Shown piece by piece: positions 44,260 through 55,690 of a DNA stretch of 64,000 nt (positions within the stretch are counted from its first letter, which is position 1; each line of letters starts with the position of its first letter). The DNA comes from Massospora cicadina (Eukaryota > Entomophthoromycota > Entomophthoromycetes > Entomophthorales > Entomophthoraceae): positions 62,001 to 126,000 of the forward strand of contig JAKSZP010000159.1 of the NCBI GenBank assembly GCA_022478985.1, written 5' to 3'. The position numbers and the translations under genes were made by a program. The notes below the pieces were generated by a model that searched no databases, was not told the DNA's origin, and saw only the letters and a list, made by a program, of their open reading frames with translations.

Positions 44260-46789
44260 GTTCAGAGTTTCAACTGAAATTATAGATAATATAAAAATAT
44301 GTTATAGAAAGTTTCTCTATTAATATGGTAGTTTTACTTAAGGTACCAAGGAAAAATTAGGTTTATAATAAAGGATGTACTCTAGATCATGTAGCAGGGA
44401 AATTATCATGATTCATGTCCCATTTTAGTTTAGGATCACTAAACTTGTGCATGCAATAGTTCACACTGTGTTAATTAAGCAAATGATAGCCAAATGGTAT
44501 AGTATATAGTATTCAAAACCCTAAAAATTAAAATATACTTTAGATACCATAGTGCTAATGACGAGAATAACTGGGATGATAGATATTGATAGGGCTTCTT
44601 TCTCTATATAGATAAGATAGTACATTCAATGGAAGATGACCTTATCCTATTAGTCAATGGATAAATAAGAGAGGAGATTATCATAAAGTTGTTATTTAAA
44701 TAGTACACTCTTAAATTTAATATAATTGATTATAATCTCTAGGGGCTTAGCAGCTTAATATTAAAAATTATATCAAATCTTAAGCCCAATAATTCACCAA
44801 CCAATAGTATAATTATAATTTTCAACTTTTATTGATTTTATAATTTTAAAAACCTCAGTTTAGGGCTTCATCTCTAAAAGGGCTAAGCATGAAAAATTTG
44901 AAGAAATATTAGACGGCTTTATAATACTTGTTATCCAGTTTCCCTATTCCTTAGACAAAACTTTTTCTGCGGCATGAGAAACGAATTTACTCAATCAAAT
45001 GGAAGTGTGGTAACCCCTATCTAATCAATGACTTATGTCAGAAGTACAACCTTAGCTGTAGTAATCAGCAATAAAAATCTCGTGTATTTCTCAAAAAGGG
45101 CGAGTGCTTGATGCTTCTGATATTTGATTGTTTTCATCAGGCTTCCCCTAGGATTAACCATCAGGAAGCTTATTGAAGTCTCGCCTTAAAGACTAAATTC
45201 TTCCAATGAACTGAGTTCACAAGCACCAAGGATTTTGTAATAGGGTCTAGAAGTAGATAGGCGACAGCCTGGTGTCTTTTCATCTTCAGGGGCCCTTCCA
45301 CATGCTGACTGTAGAATTTTTATCTCTAGGCCTTATTAGTTTCAAACCAGGGGCTAAATGTGGCTCTAAGTGAGGATGCAAGTGCTGCACAATTTTTTTC
45401 TGTACAGTCCTTCGGGTATTTAAACCTTTGATTTGTGCTCATAATAACCTAGTGTCTAGAGGAAATTAACACACCAACGTTTAAGGTTAGCAGTAATCCT
45501 GTGTCTTTGTGAGTCTGATTGGGTGAGTATTAGGCCTGCCTTAAAGGCAACAAATCAGGTAGGGTTTGCTGCGAATCTTTTATAAGAAGCTTACCCTATC
45601 CTATAACCAGTCAAGTTGGTTGTATATTGAGAAGGTAATGCTCTTGTTTAGAGAGGTCTTTCAGATACACCACCAAAATGGCGAGCTTACGACTGGTAAG
45701 CTCTCCTCTATACCTCATCCCAAAACCCCAAATTCCCAGTTTAGATTATAATAGCTTTCTTTTTTTATTTTTTTGTGATTTCATATATTTGTTTATGTAT
45801 TTTTACAAATTCCCAAAATCAAACCCTACACTCTTTCTAGTTAAAGGATCTTCTCTTGATTTCATTATTTACTAATTTTCAATCAAGCACCAGAAATTAT
45901 AAAAATGAGCGCTTATAATTAGATTTTTTTGTAAATTGTTCAATGCATAAGAAGCAGCCAAAAATGGTGTACATACTATACAACCCAAACTTCATCCTTA
46001 TAACAGTTTTGCAGCTTTACTTTTTCCTAGGCGTGAAATCAATATTATCCTGCAACTGGCGAAGACTCTGAGAGATGTAGGTCCCAAAGACAGTTTAGAA
46101 CCCATTTAAACCCCTTTACCATATAAATCCAGTGCCCTCACAAATGAGGGCACTGGCCTAAAAGGTTACCTTTTACCACGTTTTTTAGATAACTTTTAGC
46201 AGTTTTGATCTGTTTTTCCAATTTTAGATTAAAAGAACTTTGAAATTATGGTGCACAGCGGCCAGCATGCTCTTACTAAAGTGGCTTACCCCTCTTCAGA
46301 AAGAGAGATTTGAAGTTATTATTGTAAAAGTTGCTTAATTATTGGTTGGTGTACACTTTTTAAAGTTCACTGTATAAGACTGAAGTATGCTTGAGTTATT
46401 GTTTATTAAAGATCAAAGAGTAAGTTTGTAATTGTAAGGAAATAATTAGAAAAGTCAAGTTCTTCATAAACAATGGTATTAGAATTGCTTAGATGTTCAT
46501 CAATAAACAGATGCTGACGCTCTTCCTTCTAGTAACTTGAAGGAATTTCTGAACAAGGGAAATATCCCTACAAATCTTACACAAGAGTATTGGAACATAA
46601 TCTGAACAAGAAGACTTTACCTTCCACTCTTTACACGAGAGATCTTGTGATTTTGAGATCAATTATAGACAGAAATCATCCTTACATCTCTTCCACAAGA
46701 GAACAAAAAAAATTTATGGCTACCTAAATAATTGTTAAGCTCTACATGTCTATCTATATATCAATTAAACAAAAAGGTTAAATAGAAAA
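44260..46789. other. AT-rich stretch with one strong hairpin
   Basis: Mostly AT-rich sequence with no recognised coding or RNA gene. Short frames near 45566-45875 carry no motif. The stretch begins with the right flank of LINE C and may be the 5' part of E4. The one striking structure is the palindrome at 46129-46156. Confidence 0.4.
46129..46156. repeat. Perfect 12-bp inverted repeat with 4-base loop
   Basis: CCAGTGCCCTCA, loop CAAA, then TGAGGGCACTGG. The arms are perfectly complementary and half G/C or more in an otherwise AT-rich neighbourhood. The RNA or DNA could form a stable stem. Function unknown. Confidence 0.9.
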
Positions 46790-47300
46790 ACTAGCGCTCA
46801 ACTCTTCGTTGGCGCACCAATTGTTATGTCATCCATTGGCAATATCTAACCTAACAAGTCATCTAATACAATGAATACTTTAACTGCCTATTTGGTTTCC
46901 AACGCTTACTAGATTATGACCCCTTCCAGGTTGTTTTAAACTACCATGTACCAATGCCTTTATTAAAGCCCAGAGGATTACCTTTTAAAGCCAGCAACCT
47001 GCTTAGGTAATGGGACAACTTGCCCATAAATAGAAGGTTTCATACATTAGTATAACCTGAATGTATATGCCATTAAAAGCGTTGTCTACGCTTTAAAAAC
47101 TGCTAAAGCACCCTTACCAATTGATAATTAACCCTAATTGATTCTCGTAAAAAATACTAGTTTGTTATTAATTAAAAAAACAATCAAATCTCTTACAAAC
47201 ATTGTTGGATATTTCCCTGGTGGAAAATTAATACACCAGAATTGAATTCTGATTTAAATTAATGTATATAGGAAAAACCCCAAAAAAATAGTTATCACAA
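46790..47300 (-). repeat. LTR-like repeat, right copy
   Basis: Direct, diverged counterpart of 35290-35830 (see there for shared blocks). It lies between E4 on its left and the end of the K pol region on its right. It could be the 5' LTR of E4, the 3' LTR of K, or one LTR used by both. Confidence 0.45.
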
Positions 47301-48180
47301 AGCAATAACGTCAACATTTACTATATAGTTCTTATTACAAAGTGAACTCTAGCAGACTAAACAGACATTAAATTAGAATCTATCAAATCTGACTTGTGGG
47401 CATCTCAAACCAAACATATCTTCAGCCAAACCGGATTATCAAGCAATGATTGAATTTTTTAGCAGATGTCACTTTGTTCCATGTCATGGTTTATCCAGCT
47501 GTTTAGATCAAATTCAGCAGAGCTAGATTTTTCTCCTTGCTTGATGAATATTCACATGGCCATTCTCAGAAGCGCAGTTCATCACACTCTTCTCCTTCTC
47601 ATGTTCACTGCCACCTCACATGAGCATGGTTCCATGGCTACATTTTGTTATAAGTCTACTCTTTTGATCTTTGAAATAAATATTTCCTAAACAATTGTTA
47701 TCCCCCAGGTCAGGGTTCTCATGGTTACAAGCCAAATCAAGATTACTCGGCTAATCTTGCCAAAAATATCTGAATGTTATCTTTTCCAATAGGTCAGGGT
47801 TCTCACAAACTGACGAGGATAGATCACTGAGTCCTCTTTCTTGATTTTCAATCAAAACAACAGCAGACCTATTTTCAACAAGAACTAGTGCTGAAAAACG
47901 TCCACACCCACTGGCCTTCTTCACAACTGTAATAGTTCGTTCCCCCTCCTCCCCAAGACAACAAATGGGGAACAGTACCTGATGTACTCATAGCGGCCGA
48001 ATTAAAACTAATATTATGTTTATAAAGTATATTTTGTTTTGCTTAATTTTTTGAGGAGGACCTTCTTAATGTATTTTTTATATTTCCTTCTTTTTTATTT
48101 GTTTCTTTCTATATTTTTATGGTTTATTATTCTTTTTTATCTTTTTTTCTCTTAGATTCAATACTTTAAGTGTTTTCTAT
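47301..48180. other. AT-rich stretch, nothing recognised
   Basis: I see no gene here. By position it would be the 3' untranslated part of K. A 74-codon plus-strand open frame at 47466-47690 is antisense and has no motif. Confidence 0.35.
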
Positions 48181-48189
48181 GGACTTATT

Positions 48190-50203
48190 CAATATAAGAC
48201 CATCAGCAATGTTTTTCAGCATATAGGCATCCAATGCAAACTTGGCAATAATTTAAAACAGATCTGACCATAGGGCGTCCAGCTTGATTTTCTTATTGTC
48301 CATGATTATTGCTCTAGGCTACCCTACCACCAACATGGTATTTCTTGAGCGCCATTGTTTATAATTATTTTTTGTTTTACTACTTTTCTTCATATAGAAT
48401 TGCTTGATATTACAATTTTATAAGGAAGTTTACCAGTCAGGTAATATCATTCTAAATTAATACTTTATGTTCAGTTTACTACAAAATACAAAATTTGCGG
48501 TAATGAAGCTCTTCATTAATATAAAAGTACAAACTGCTTTTATCATGTAGCCGTATGGTGACAGGTATTTTATGTGAACGTTATTGAACTTATGTAGGAT
48601 CCCTAAGCGGAAGTTTCCACACTACCAATTTTCCAAGTGTTGCTCTAGAATTTTGTTAACACTTTCTATCATTACATCTGTTTATATTTGGTATGAAATG
48701 TGTAACACCACTCTGATTACATTAATTTGTATAGCTTTGGAATCATATTGGTAAGTAAAGTTAGTTCAATTTCACTGAGGTTTAATTTCAGATATCTATG
48801 CATTATACTACTAGGTCCATCATGAGCTTCAGATTTTATGTTTCATCTACCCTACTCAAGGCTTTTATCTCAACCCATCTAATAAGATGGTCTATTCCAA
48901 TAATTATGTACTTTAATCCCCCAGTAATAAAACTCAGTAAACCCATCACATCAATTGACACCATTTTCCATGAAAACCCAGGGCGCACTAGCTGTTACCC
49001 AACTCATGCTAATGTGCTTATGAAATTGACATTAAACACAAAAAGATAAATGACCCACAATAATTTCTTCTGGATTTTCTCAGTAATAATACTGGATAAG
49101 GTGATTCAGCATTATTCTCAGGCCACCATGCCCTATGACTGTGTAACAGCATGAACAATCGCAGACCAATCAACAGTTTATGTAGATAAATTTATTTTCA
49201 TGTTAAACAATTTCTAAAGTTGCCGTTATTAATTTCTATATATTTTATAGCATTCTTCAGCACATTAGGAATCTCTTGAGGTTCATCCCTTATATTTTCA
49301 TCAATCCTTTGTTGGAATAGTTATCCACTTGCTGATACATGACATTAACAGCTTGTAAATTAATACGTCCACTTTCTGATGGGCTGCTACCACTCTGTGT
49401 ATAATCACAAAATTATAGTCTTGTAACTTCAAAGTCCAATGAGGTAATTACCACTCTGGTTACTAAGATTATATTACCAGAGTAGAGATGAATGATAGTT
49501 CCTGACCTTGATGTAAGTTTTATGAATAAAAAAGTAAAACTTTTACAGACATTTATCATCATGAGGCTTTACACTCTATCATGGTGTATTTCCTTTCCAC
49601 TGGCAATTATTTCTGACTCATATAAACCATAGGATGTTCCTTTCCGGAATCATTTAGTAGTCTTAAAATGGCTCTGATTAATGTTAGTGAGGTATATATA
49701 TGAATGATTTTAGTTAATTAAAGTCTTGATACTTTAAACAGGACTGGTTATCAAGTACTTTTGGAGCTCAATGAACAATACTTAGTCTCCTCATTACATA
49801 TATAACCTTTATTGAATCCTTATAAAAGATGTTTTAATCGTTTGACAATTTTAGTGAAGTCTTTGATTTATTGGAAAATGAAAGACCACCAAAAATGACT
49901 TACATATCATAAACATCCTTTGGGTTGGCATCCATTTGATAGACAATATTTCTGCAGTAAAAATTGCAATCTTATGGAGTTTATCACAAAAACCAAGTAT
50001 TCAAGCTCTTTTTTATACCAATACCAAGTACTTTTGGCTTGATTTTCAAATTTTATGCATCTAGGCGTTTTACCACTAAATAGCGTAACAGCTCTTGAAT
50101 ATAGCTGAAGTTCAAAAATGGGCTCAAAGCTGCCAACTAGCATAGAGGCTGATGAAGAAAATAATGGGGTATAAAAAAACTTTAAAGAGTTATCAAGTGT
50201 CAA
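48190..50203 (-). pseudogene. Gypsy pol relic K (RT end, RNase H, integrase, GPY/F-like end)
   Basis: Minus strand in order: an RT-thumb-like piece with KKELEYLVFVI (49.97-50.02 kb); RNase H with HPMVYMSQK, LPVERKYTMIECKAS (49.57-49.64 kb) and the NFVIIHRVVAAHQKVDVL end (49.35-49.41 kb); integrase core VSIDVMG, GGLKYIIIGIDHLIRWVEIKAL (48.84-48.97 kb); and an end piece with MDNKKIKLDALWSDLF, which fits a GPY/F module (48.23-48.30 kb). It is full of stops. The RNase H text differs from that of G2, so this is another gypsy lineage. LTRs are not firmly placed. Confidence 0.7.
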
Positions 50204-50399
50204 AATTTATAGGATGTGTGGAATTATGGTGCCTAGGGACCTCCATGACCTGTACAACCAGGATCTTTCACAGTCTTCTGGATCGACTGCTTGGTCAGCG
50301 CCCTCATTGTTCAGCATCGTCCTGCGACTACAATGGTAATGGCCATGCCTCTTGAGGTTCAGGAAGTGGAGGTAAAATTCCTGAAGGCATCTCCATCAA

Positions 50400-51560
50400 A
50401 TTTTGTGCTCGTGATACTTCCTGATCAAAGCTCTCATTGGTGCCTCCAGGGACTGGTTTCATTCACAATGGCTCAAGAGTGACTCATTGAGGTCAATTTG
50501 GGAGTTAAGTTTGACTCACTCATCATCTTCAATCCTGACAACCCCCTCAAGATTCTGTCAGAGGGGGTATAGGGTCAATGTTATTGGCAAAGTACTCAGT
50601 TCATTACTGTCCTATGATTGACTTTGCTAATGGAGTACTCAGAACTCACCTTATAAAAGACCTTGTAAGGTCAAGACCAAAGAACGCTGAGCTTGTTCTT
50701 TCAACCTCCAGGGCAATAGTGATAAAAGAGAATGAGGTCACCTAAAAGAAAAATGAGTAAGAAGCGTCATCCAACATTAAATTGTGAAGTCTCTCTTTTG
50801 TGATGGTGACAATGATTTGCATGGCTAGGACTTGAAGCTGGAAAATTTTATCAGCTAAGGCCCTCATGGCTGTACTAGTGTAATCAGGAACGGAGGTATT
50901 AAAAAGGGATGAGGCTACTTGGTAATCATGGAAGCGTCCATATAGAGCTTCAAAGGAGGATATCTTGATGATTTGATGGTAGCAAATTTGGTAATTGAGC
51001 AAGGCGCTGGGTAAATAATGGTTCCCGCGGGTAGGGTCAGAGGCAGCCATCTTCCACAAGATAGAGATTAGGATTTTGTTATCACGCTCCACTGCCCAAT
51101 TGATTCAAAAGTTGTAAGGGGCGGTAAACCCTTGTTAGTTCCAAAAACGAGTTCAGTTCTTAAACCACGTGCAAGTTGACATTTAACCCATTGTCCAAGA
51201 GTAAAGTTTTTGGGCATTTGTGCTGTGTGAAAACGGATCAAATAAATAATTAGGCCATAGCTTTTGCGGTGGCAATGGGTACATAATTTGCTTTGACTTA
51301 CTTAATTAAATGGTCCACAGCTAACTAAATATATTTTGGCTGTACACACCAATGGCTAGGGCCCATCAGAATTAATGCAATGACATTAAAGTGGCCTGAC
51401 GGAGCCACAACTGAATAATGATATTGTGGACAGGCCTGATGCTGGGATCAACAATTCACATAAGCCTCTATAACTTCTTGGATGGTTTCAACCATTTGCT
51501 CCCAATAGCATTGTTTCTTCAGAAGTTTGTGGGTCTTTTTTACTGCCCTATGTCCCATGG
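50400..51560 (-). pseudogene. Integrase and GPY/F-like end of N3
   Basis: The 116-residue frame at 50742-51092 contains ISSFEALYGRFHDYQVASSLF, the conserved integrase C-terminal block, followed by a helical stretch. Upstream (51.3-51.55 kb) are the zinc-finger region, with C-terminal cysteine text such as NCXSQHQACPQY, and a GHFNVIALILMGPS core start. Downstream (50.52-50.74 kb) a GPY/F-like module reads GLKNKLSVLWS, SSEYSISKVNHRTVMN and PYTPSDRILRGL. Many stops. Confidence 0.72.
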
Positions 51561-52248
51561 TCATGTGCCCTTCTAGTATAACATTTTTTTGGAAGAAGGG
51601 CTGACATAAGGGAGACATTTCTTATTGATATTCTTATAAAGCATTCCCTCTTTATTATGAGTGTCTCTGGGTATCTTTCAGATCCAAGCTTGGATCTCAG
51701 GAGTCCCCAGTTTTCATCTCTCAGGTCAAGCAATCAGATTATAATGTCAGTCTCCTTCAGGGGTCATGATAGTAAGTACTAGCATCCTTGAGAATCAATA
51801 GCGCTCTGTTGAATTGCTCCCAAGCGATTAAAAATGGTAAAGTCGTAGTTCTGCAGCCTTAGTGCCCAATTTGTAACTGGAGGTCAGGTCCATCATTTGC
51901 TGCAGCCAATGAAGCAAGGAATGTTAGTAATAACGGTGAAATGGGTGCCATATAGGTAGGGACAAATAAGTTTGATTGTTATAAAACAGCCAGGCACTCG
52001 CACTCAGTAATACTTTAATTCCGTTCAGACTTGCTCACACTTGATGAAGTAAGCTAATTAATGATCAACCTAATCTCATTGTGCTAGCTAGGTTAGCCCG
52101 ACAGCAATCTACTAGCATCTGTTAATAGCAAGAAGAGTTGATCAAAGTGCAAATGAACTAAAACAGGTTTAGTAAAAATTACAGTCCTCACACATCAAAA
52201 GCTTGTTGTTCAGGCCGCCATTTAAAAAGCACATTTTTCTAGAGGGGG
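51560..52248 (-). pseudogene. RNase H to integrase region of N3
   Basis: Minus-strand text LFKWRPEQQAF (52.2-52.24 kb) is the RT-RNase H connection block, and LLHWLQQMMDLTSSYKLGTKAAELRLY (51.83-51.92 kb, split by a frame change) resembles the end of RNase H. The first codons, near 52248, join in frame with FADLYKPLVY at 57812-57842 across the P2 insertion. The catalytic residues are not all visible. Confidence 0.6.
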
Positions 52249-52253
52249 TAGAC

Positions 52254-52902
52254 TGTAATGGATCCGGAGGCACCTGATCTGTACATTGGTTCAAATCAAG
52301 TGGAGTTCGATCCAAATGTGGCCCTGATTCAATGGACATCAAACTTGGTAAGTTTGGAACTGGGTAAAATCACCATCCCAAACCAGAATCACATCCGCGG
52401 AATGATGACAAGCTTATATGAGGCATGGATGGTGATCCTGTGGGATGGCGAATATTCACTAACAATGTGGTGGTTGGGGCTCAGAAGAGTTTAATAAAAA
52501 GAAAAGCTTATTCCATATTAGCAGTGCACTATTTAGAGGAGGACGTCGCAGCCCTGAAGAGCAGTTGCATCTTCTACGAGGAAAAACTGAATTAAATAAA
52601 GAGTATTTGCTCACTCAGAAAACTAATTTTTTTAAGAATTAAAAGTGGATAAGATTGGAACTATGAGCTCAACCAGTGAGCTTGGTGTGGCATTGCCATC
52701 GTTCCTGGCCCTTTCCTGGTCCCAGACTCTACTGTTGATGTGCAGCGTTGTGGGAACAGTGGTTTGAGAATATTTGGCAACGATGAGACATGGCGGTTGG
52801 GTTTGGGATGGTCCTCCGCTAGCCTGTACCTAGTATGGTCAGTAACATGGCTCTTACTTCCCAATTTGTTTGTTGCATATTGGCGCAAACCCGCCTGTTA
52901 CA
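52254..52902 (+). repeat. 5' LTR of P2
   Basis: Starts TGTAATGGATCCGGAGG and ends CCTGTTACA. It aligns over its length with 57168-57811, with blocks such as CATCAAACTTGGTAAGTTTG, ATGAGCTCAACCAGTGAGC and CCTGGTCCCAGACTCT. A few indels and scattered substitutions separate the copies. Confidence 0.94.
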
Positions 52903-52936
52903 TTAGATTCAACTCAAATACTTTTCTGACAGTCTT

Positions 52937-52949
52937 TTGGGGGCCCCAA
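52937..52949 (+). other. P2 leader palindrome
   Basis: TTGGGGGCCCCAA is a near-perfect self-complementary word 35 bases after the LTR, inside the CAGTCTTTTGGGG context also found at the same place in the M1 leader (about 14280-14300, reversed, partly decayed). In retroelements such leader palindromes can serve RNA pairing or packaging; here that is only a suggestion. No primer-binding site was recognised. Confidence 0.4.
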
Positions 52950-53289
52950 GAAGAGTTGGTGGCCCAGGGAGGGGAGGTATGGTACCTCCATGTGTTGACG
53001 GTGGTGATGGTGAGCTTCTCACTTATGTTCATGATAAGAGAATTGATCCGAGTGTGTGGTTTGAGACCCATTAATATGGAGGAACGCCAGGGGGGACCTA
53101 CATCCCTAAAAGGTCGTGCTGTTTTGCCCATGGAAAGCTTTAGAGAAGATCCACCAAGTGGTGTCACGGATTTGTTTTCAGGCGTGGTTGGCTCAAGCAA
53201 CATGTGGGGAGACCCCTTTCTCATTACAGATCACACAAATTGTGGAGGCACTACCCCTGTAACTTGCTGGGTGGGTGCAAGAGTTGGTT

Positions 53290-53841
53290 GAGGAGCAAGG
53301 TCGCCTTCCTGGATCCATAAATGAGTGTGTGGACTGGATTGACCAGGCGGGCGTGTCCAGATGAATTTCAGGATGAGGCGTGGTCAGCTTTGTTGACAGT
53401 ATGTCAGGGCTGAGGATAAGTGGAAGAACATGGGCGGATTTTCCGCCCATTGGTGAAAGCAGGTAGAGTCTCAGATTTGCAATCATCGTGAATTTCAGAC
53501 AAGGGCTGCAAGCAGACATGTTGGCTGCCATGGCAGCTGCTAAAGTTCAGGGTTCGTTGGCGGAGGAAATTGCTTTGGTGGTGCAAGTGGAGAAACAATT
53601 GGCATTGGCACATTACTGGCGAGAGCATTTAATGTCCTTGGAAAGAGTCCAGTCACCTGTCATTGCTAGGAGAGACGAGGAGGCTGGCGAGTTTGTCCCT
53701 GGAACTTTGGGAATATCCATGGGGGATCTCGCCAGGAAAGCAGAGAGGAGTCAGGGAGAACAGGCCAGGGACCCAGGCAGAGCCATAGTCCCCAACCTAC
53801 TTTGCCTGAAAATTTGCAATCTGAGAATGCTTCTAAAATAA
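53290..53841 (+). pseudogene. Gag relic of P2
   Basis: The reading begins in one frame with GSINECVDWIDQAG (about 53310-53355) and continues at 53488-53841 with LQADMLAAMAAAKVQGSLAEE, then ALVVQVEKQLALAHYWREHL, and an acidic, basic-ended tail. The M1 gag matches both pieces. It is helix-rich, as expected for a capsid. No zinc knuckle is seen. A frame change near 53480 separates the parts. Confidence 0.65.
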
Positions 53842-53889
53842 AGCCTTCTTCTTTGATTTATCCTAGGTTATTTATTCCAGTGGAGTTAT

Positions 53890-54300
53890 AATCGCATGGT
53901 CAGACAGAGAAGGTACTGGCCCTGGTGGATGCCAGGGCCAAGGAAATTTTTGTGGAGTTCACCTTAGCAGAACGTTTGAAGTTAGAGATGATGAGGGGAC
54001 CTGAGGTGGTGCTCACCGATGTGTCAAGAAGAGTCCCATCGTGGGTTCTGGAGTCCCTGATTGTCATTTGGCAGAACCCCTTTTGGTTGAAGGAGGATTT
54101 CTGTGCAATATGGAATCTAGCCTACCCCATGGTGCTGGGGATGCGATGGTGGCATCACTTCCAGCCATGGATTGATTTTGCATAAGACGAATACCTTGTT
54201 GCTGCAGGTTGGACCTCAGATGACGTGGAAGATGAAGGTGGGGGTGATGTCCCAAGCGGATGCAGGAGCTAGGGGGGATGTAGTAGGTAGAGTTACCACC
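53890..54300 (+). pseudogene. Aspartic protease relic of P2, DTG changed to DAR
   Basis: The text LALVDARAKEIFVEFTLAERLKL (53909-53975) corresponds to MALVDIGVEENYVELTLAEKIKL in M1. The DTG active site reads DAR, so Thr and Gly are lost although the Asp remains. The frame ends by 54185, and the linker to RT is broken. Confidence 0.75.
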
Positions 54301-54439
54301 CAAAGATAGTGAATTTTGTTATTTATTTGGTCCCATCAGAAGTTCGCCTTTTTCCCCTATGGGCTCTTTCACGTTTTCATTTCAGTTCAAGGAGGGGTCG
54401 GAGCTTCCCAGGGGATGCCCTATCTATGCTCTTAATGAA

Positions 54440-55180
54440 TGGGCCAGAGAAGCATTGGAGGGCCATGTGGAGTCAATGTTGAAAAAGGCTTAATTGAGCC
54501 TTCCATATCTCCAGTGGTGTCTCCTAATTTGCTAGTACTGAAGGTAAGTGGCGATTTTCGCCCATGTGTGGACTTCTGACGCTTAAACATGGCTCAGAGC
54601 TGGATCCGTATCCAATGCCCCTGTTGGAGGACATTCTTCCAATGGTTACTGGATGCACGATGTTTACAAAGCTTGACCTTGTGGATGCATTTAATAAGAT
54701 CCCAGTGAGACCAGAGCACATGCAATACACAGCGTTCAAGGGCCACCTAGGGGTGTTCCAATATTACGTGATGCCATTTAGGATGAGGAATGCTCAGCGG
54801 TAGCCAGCGAATTATTGACCATGTCCTTGGGGGATGATTGATCAATGCTGCGCCACTTATATGGATGATATTCTAGTATTCTCGCGGTCCCAGGTGGAGC
54901 ATGTACGAGATGTCCAGGAAATTTTTGGGGTGATTGGCTGTATTGGTTTAAGGTTAAGCCCCCCAATTGTGAGTTCAACTGAAGTAAAGTAATGTTCCTC
55001 GGCAACGTGGTATTATGGAATGGATTGGGGGTGCATCTGGATAAGCTCTGGGCAGTGCAGGCATGGAAAGCTCCCAAAGATCAGATGGGGGTGCAAAGTT
55101 TTTTTGGGTACATTGAACTTCCTTTGTTGGTTTGTGAAAAATCTTTCCCAGATGGCCTTACCACTCACGCACTTAAACCA
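54440..55180 (+). pseudogene. Reverse transcriptase of P2, YMDD intact
   Basis: The text ALNEWAREALEGHVESMLKK (RT entry, 54430-54490) is followed in another frame by DPYPMPLLEDILPMVTG, FTKLDLVDAFNKIPVR and QYTAFKGHLGVFQYYVMPF (54564-54803). After a further frame change comes YMDDILVFSRSQVEHVRDVQEIF (54858-54925), with both catalytic aspartates. The connection region (54990-55180) reads FLGNVV and APKDQMGVQSFFGY. At least three frameshifts or stops prevent translation. Confidence 0.9.
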
Positions 55181-55690
55181 AGATGTTCTGTTCATATGGG
55201 GAAAGGAAGAAGCATGGGCATTTGAATTACTGAAGGGTAAGTTACTTACCATACCTGTACTGGCCCATATGGACCCTGAGAAACCCTTCGTGGTTGAGAT
55301 GGACGCTTTAAATTACGCTGTGGGAGCAGTATTGCTTCAGGAAGGGGAAAGTGGGTTGGAGCAACCATATGTTACTTCAGCTGTAAGTTGCTCCTTGCGG
55401 AAATGAACTACCTGATATACAATAAGGAACTGTCGGCAGTGATGGCATCCTTGCGTGAGTGGCAACATCACCTGCTCTATGCCCAGCATTATTTCGTTAT
55501 CTAAACAGATCACAAAGCCTTGGAGAACTATCAAAAACTCAGGAAGATGAAGCAGTGACAGGCCAGATGGCACGTGGAGCTGGGTAGTTATGATCTCTGG
55601 GTGGAGTACAGGCCTGGGGCTTCGAATGTCTTAGCAGATTGTTTGAGTCGAGATAGGGCCTTTGTGTATGAGAAGGAGAAATTGGAGGAG
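55181..55690 (+). pseudogene. RNase H of P2
   Basis: The frame to 55406 reads KEEAWAFELLKGKLLTIPVL, then DPEKPFVVEMDALNYAVGAVLLQEGE, then in the next frame LAEMNYLIYNKELSAVMASLREW and TDHKALENYQKL with VEYRPGASNVLADCLSRD (about 55595-55650). These are complete RNase H hallmarks, with Asp and Glu residues in place, including the terminal 'YRPG..N..AD.LSR' block. Frame changes at about 55400 and 55500 break it. Confidence 0.88.

Noticed and set aside
46129..46156. A miniature hAT transposon
   Set aside because: The two CAGTG-type ends are only four bases apart and no 8-bp duplication flanks them.
44260..48180. Host genes with introns in the AT-rich stretch
   Set aside because: No exon-like frame with a recognisable domain was found, and the longest open frames are under 80 codons.
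52740..53291. A 183-codon open frame that could be a host protein
   Set aside because: It starts inside the 5' LTR of P2 and runs into its leader, and its LTR part recurs at 57648. No domain is recognisable, so it is probably chance.
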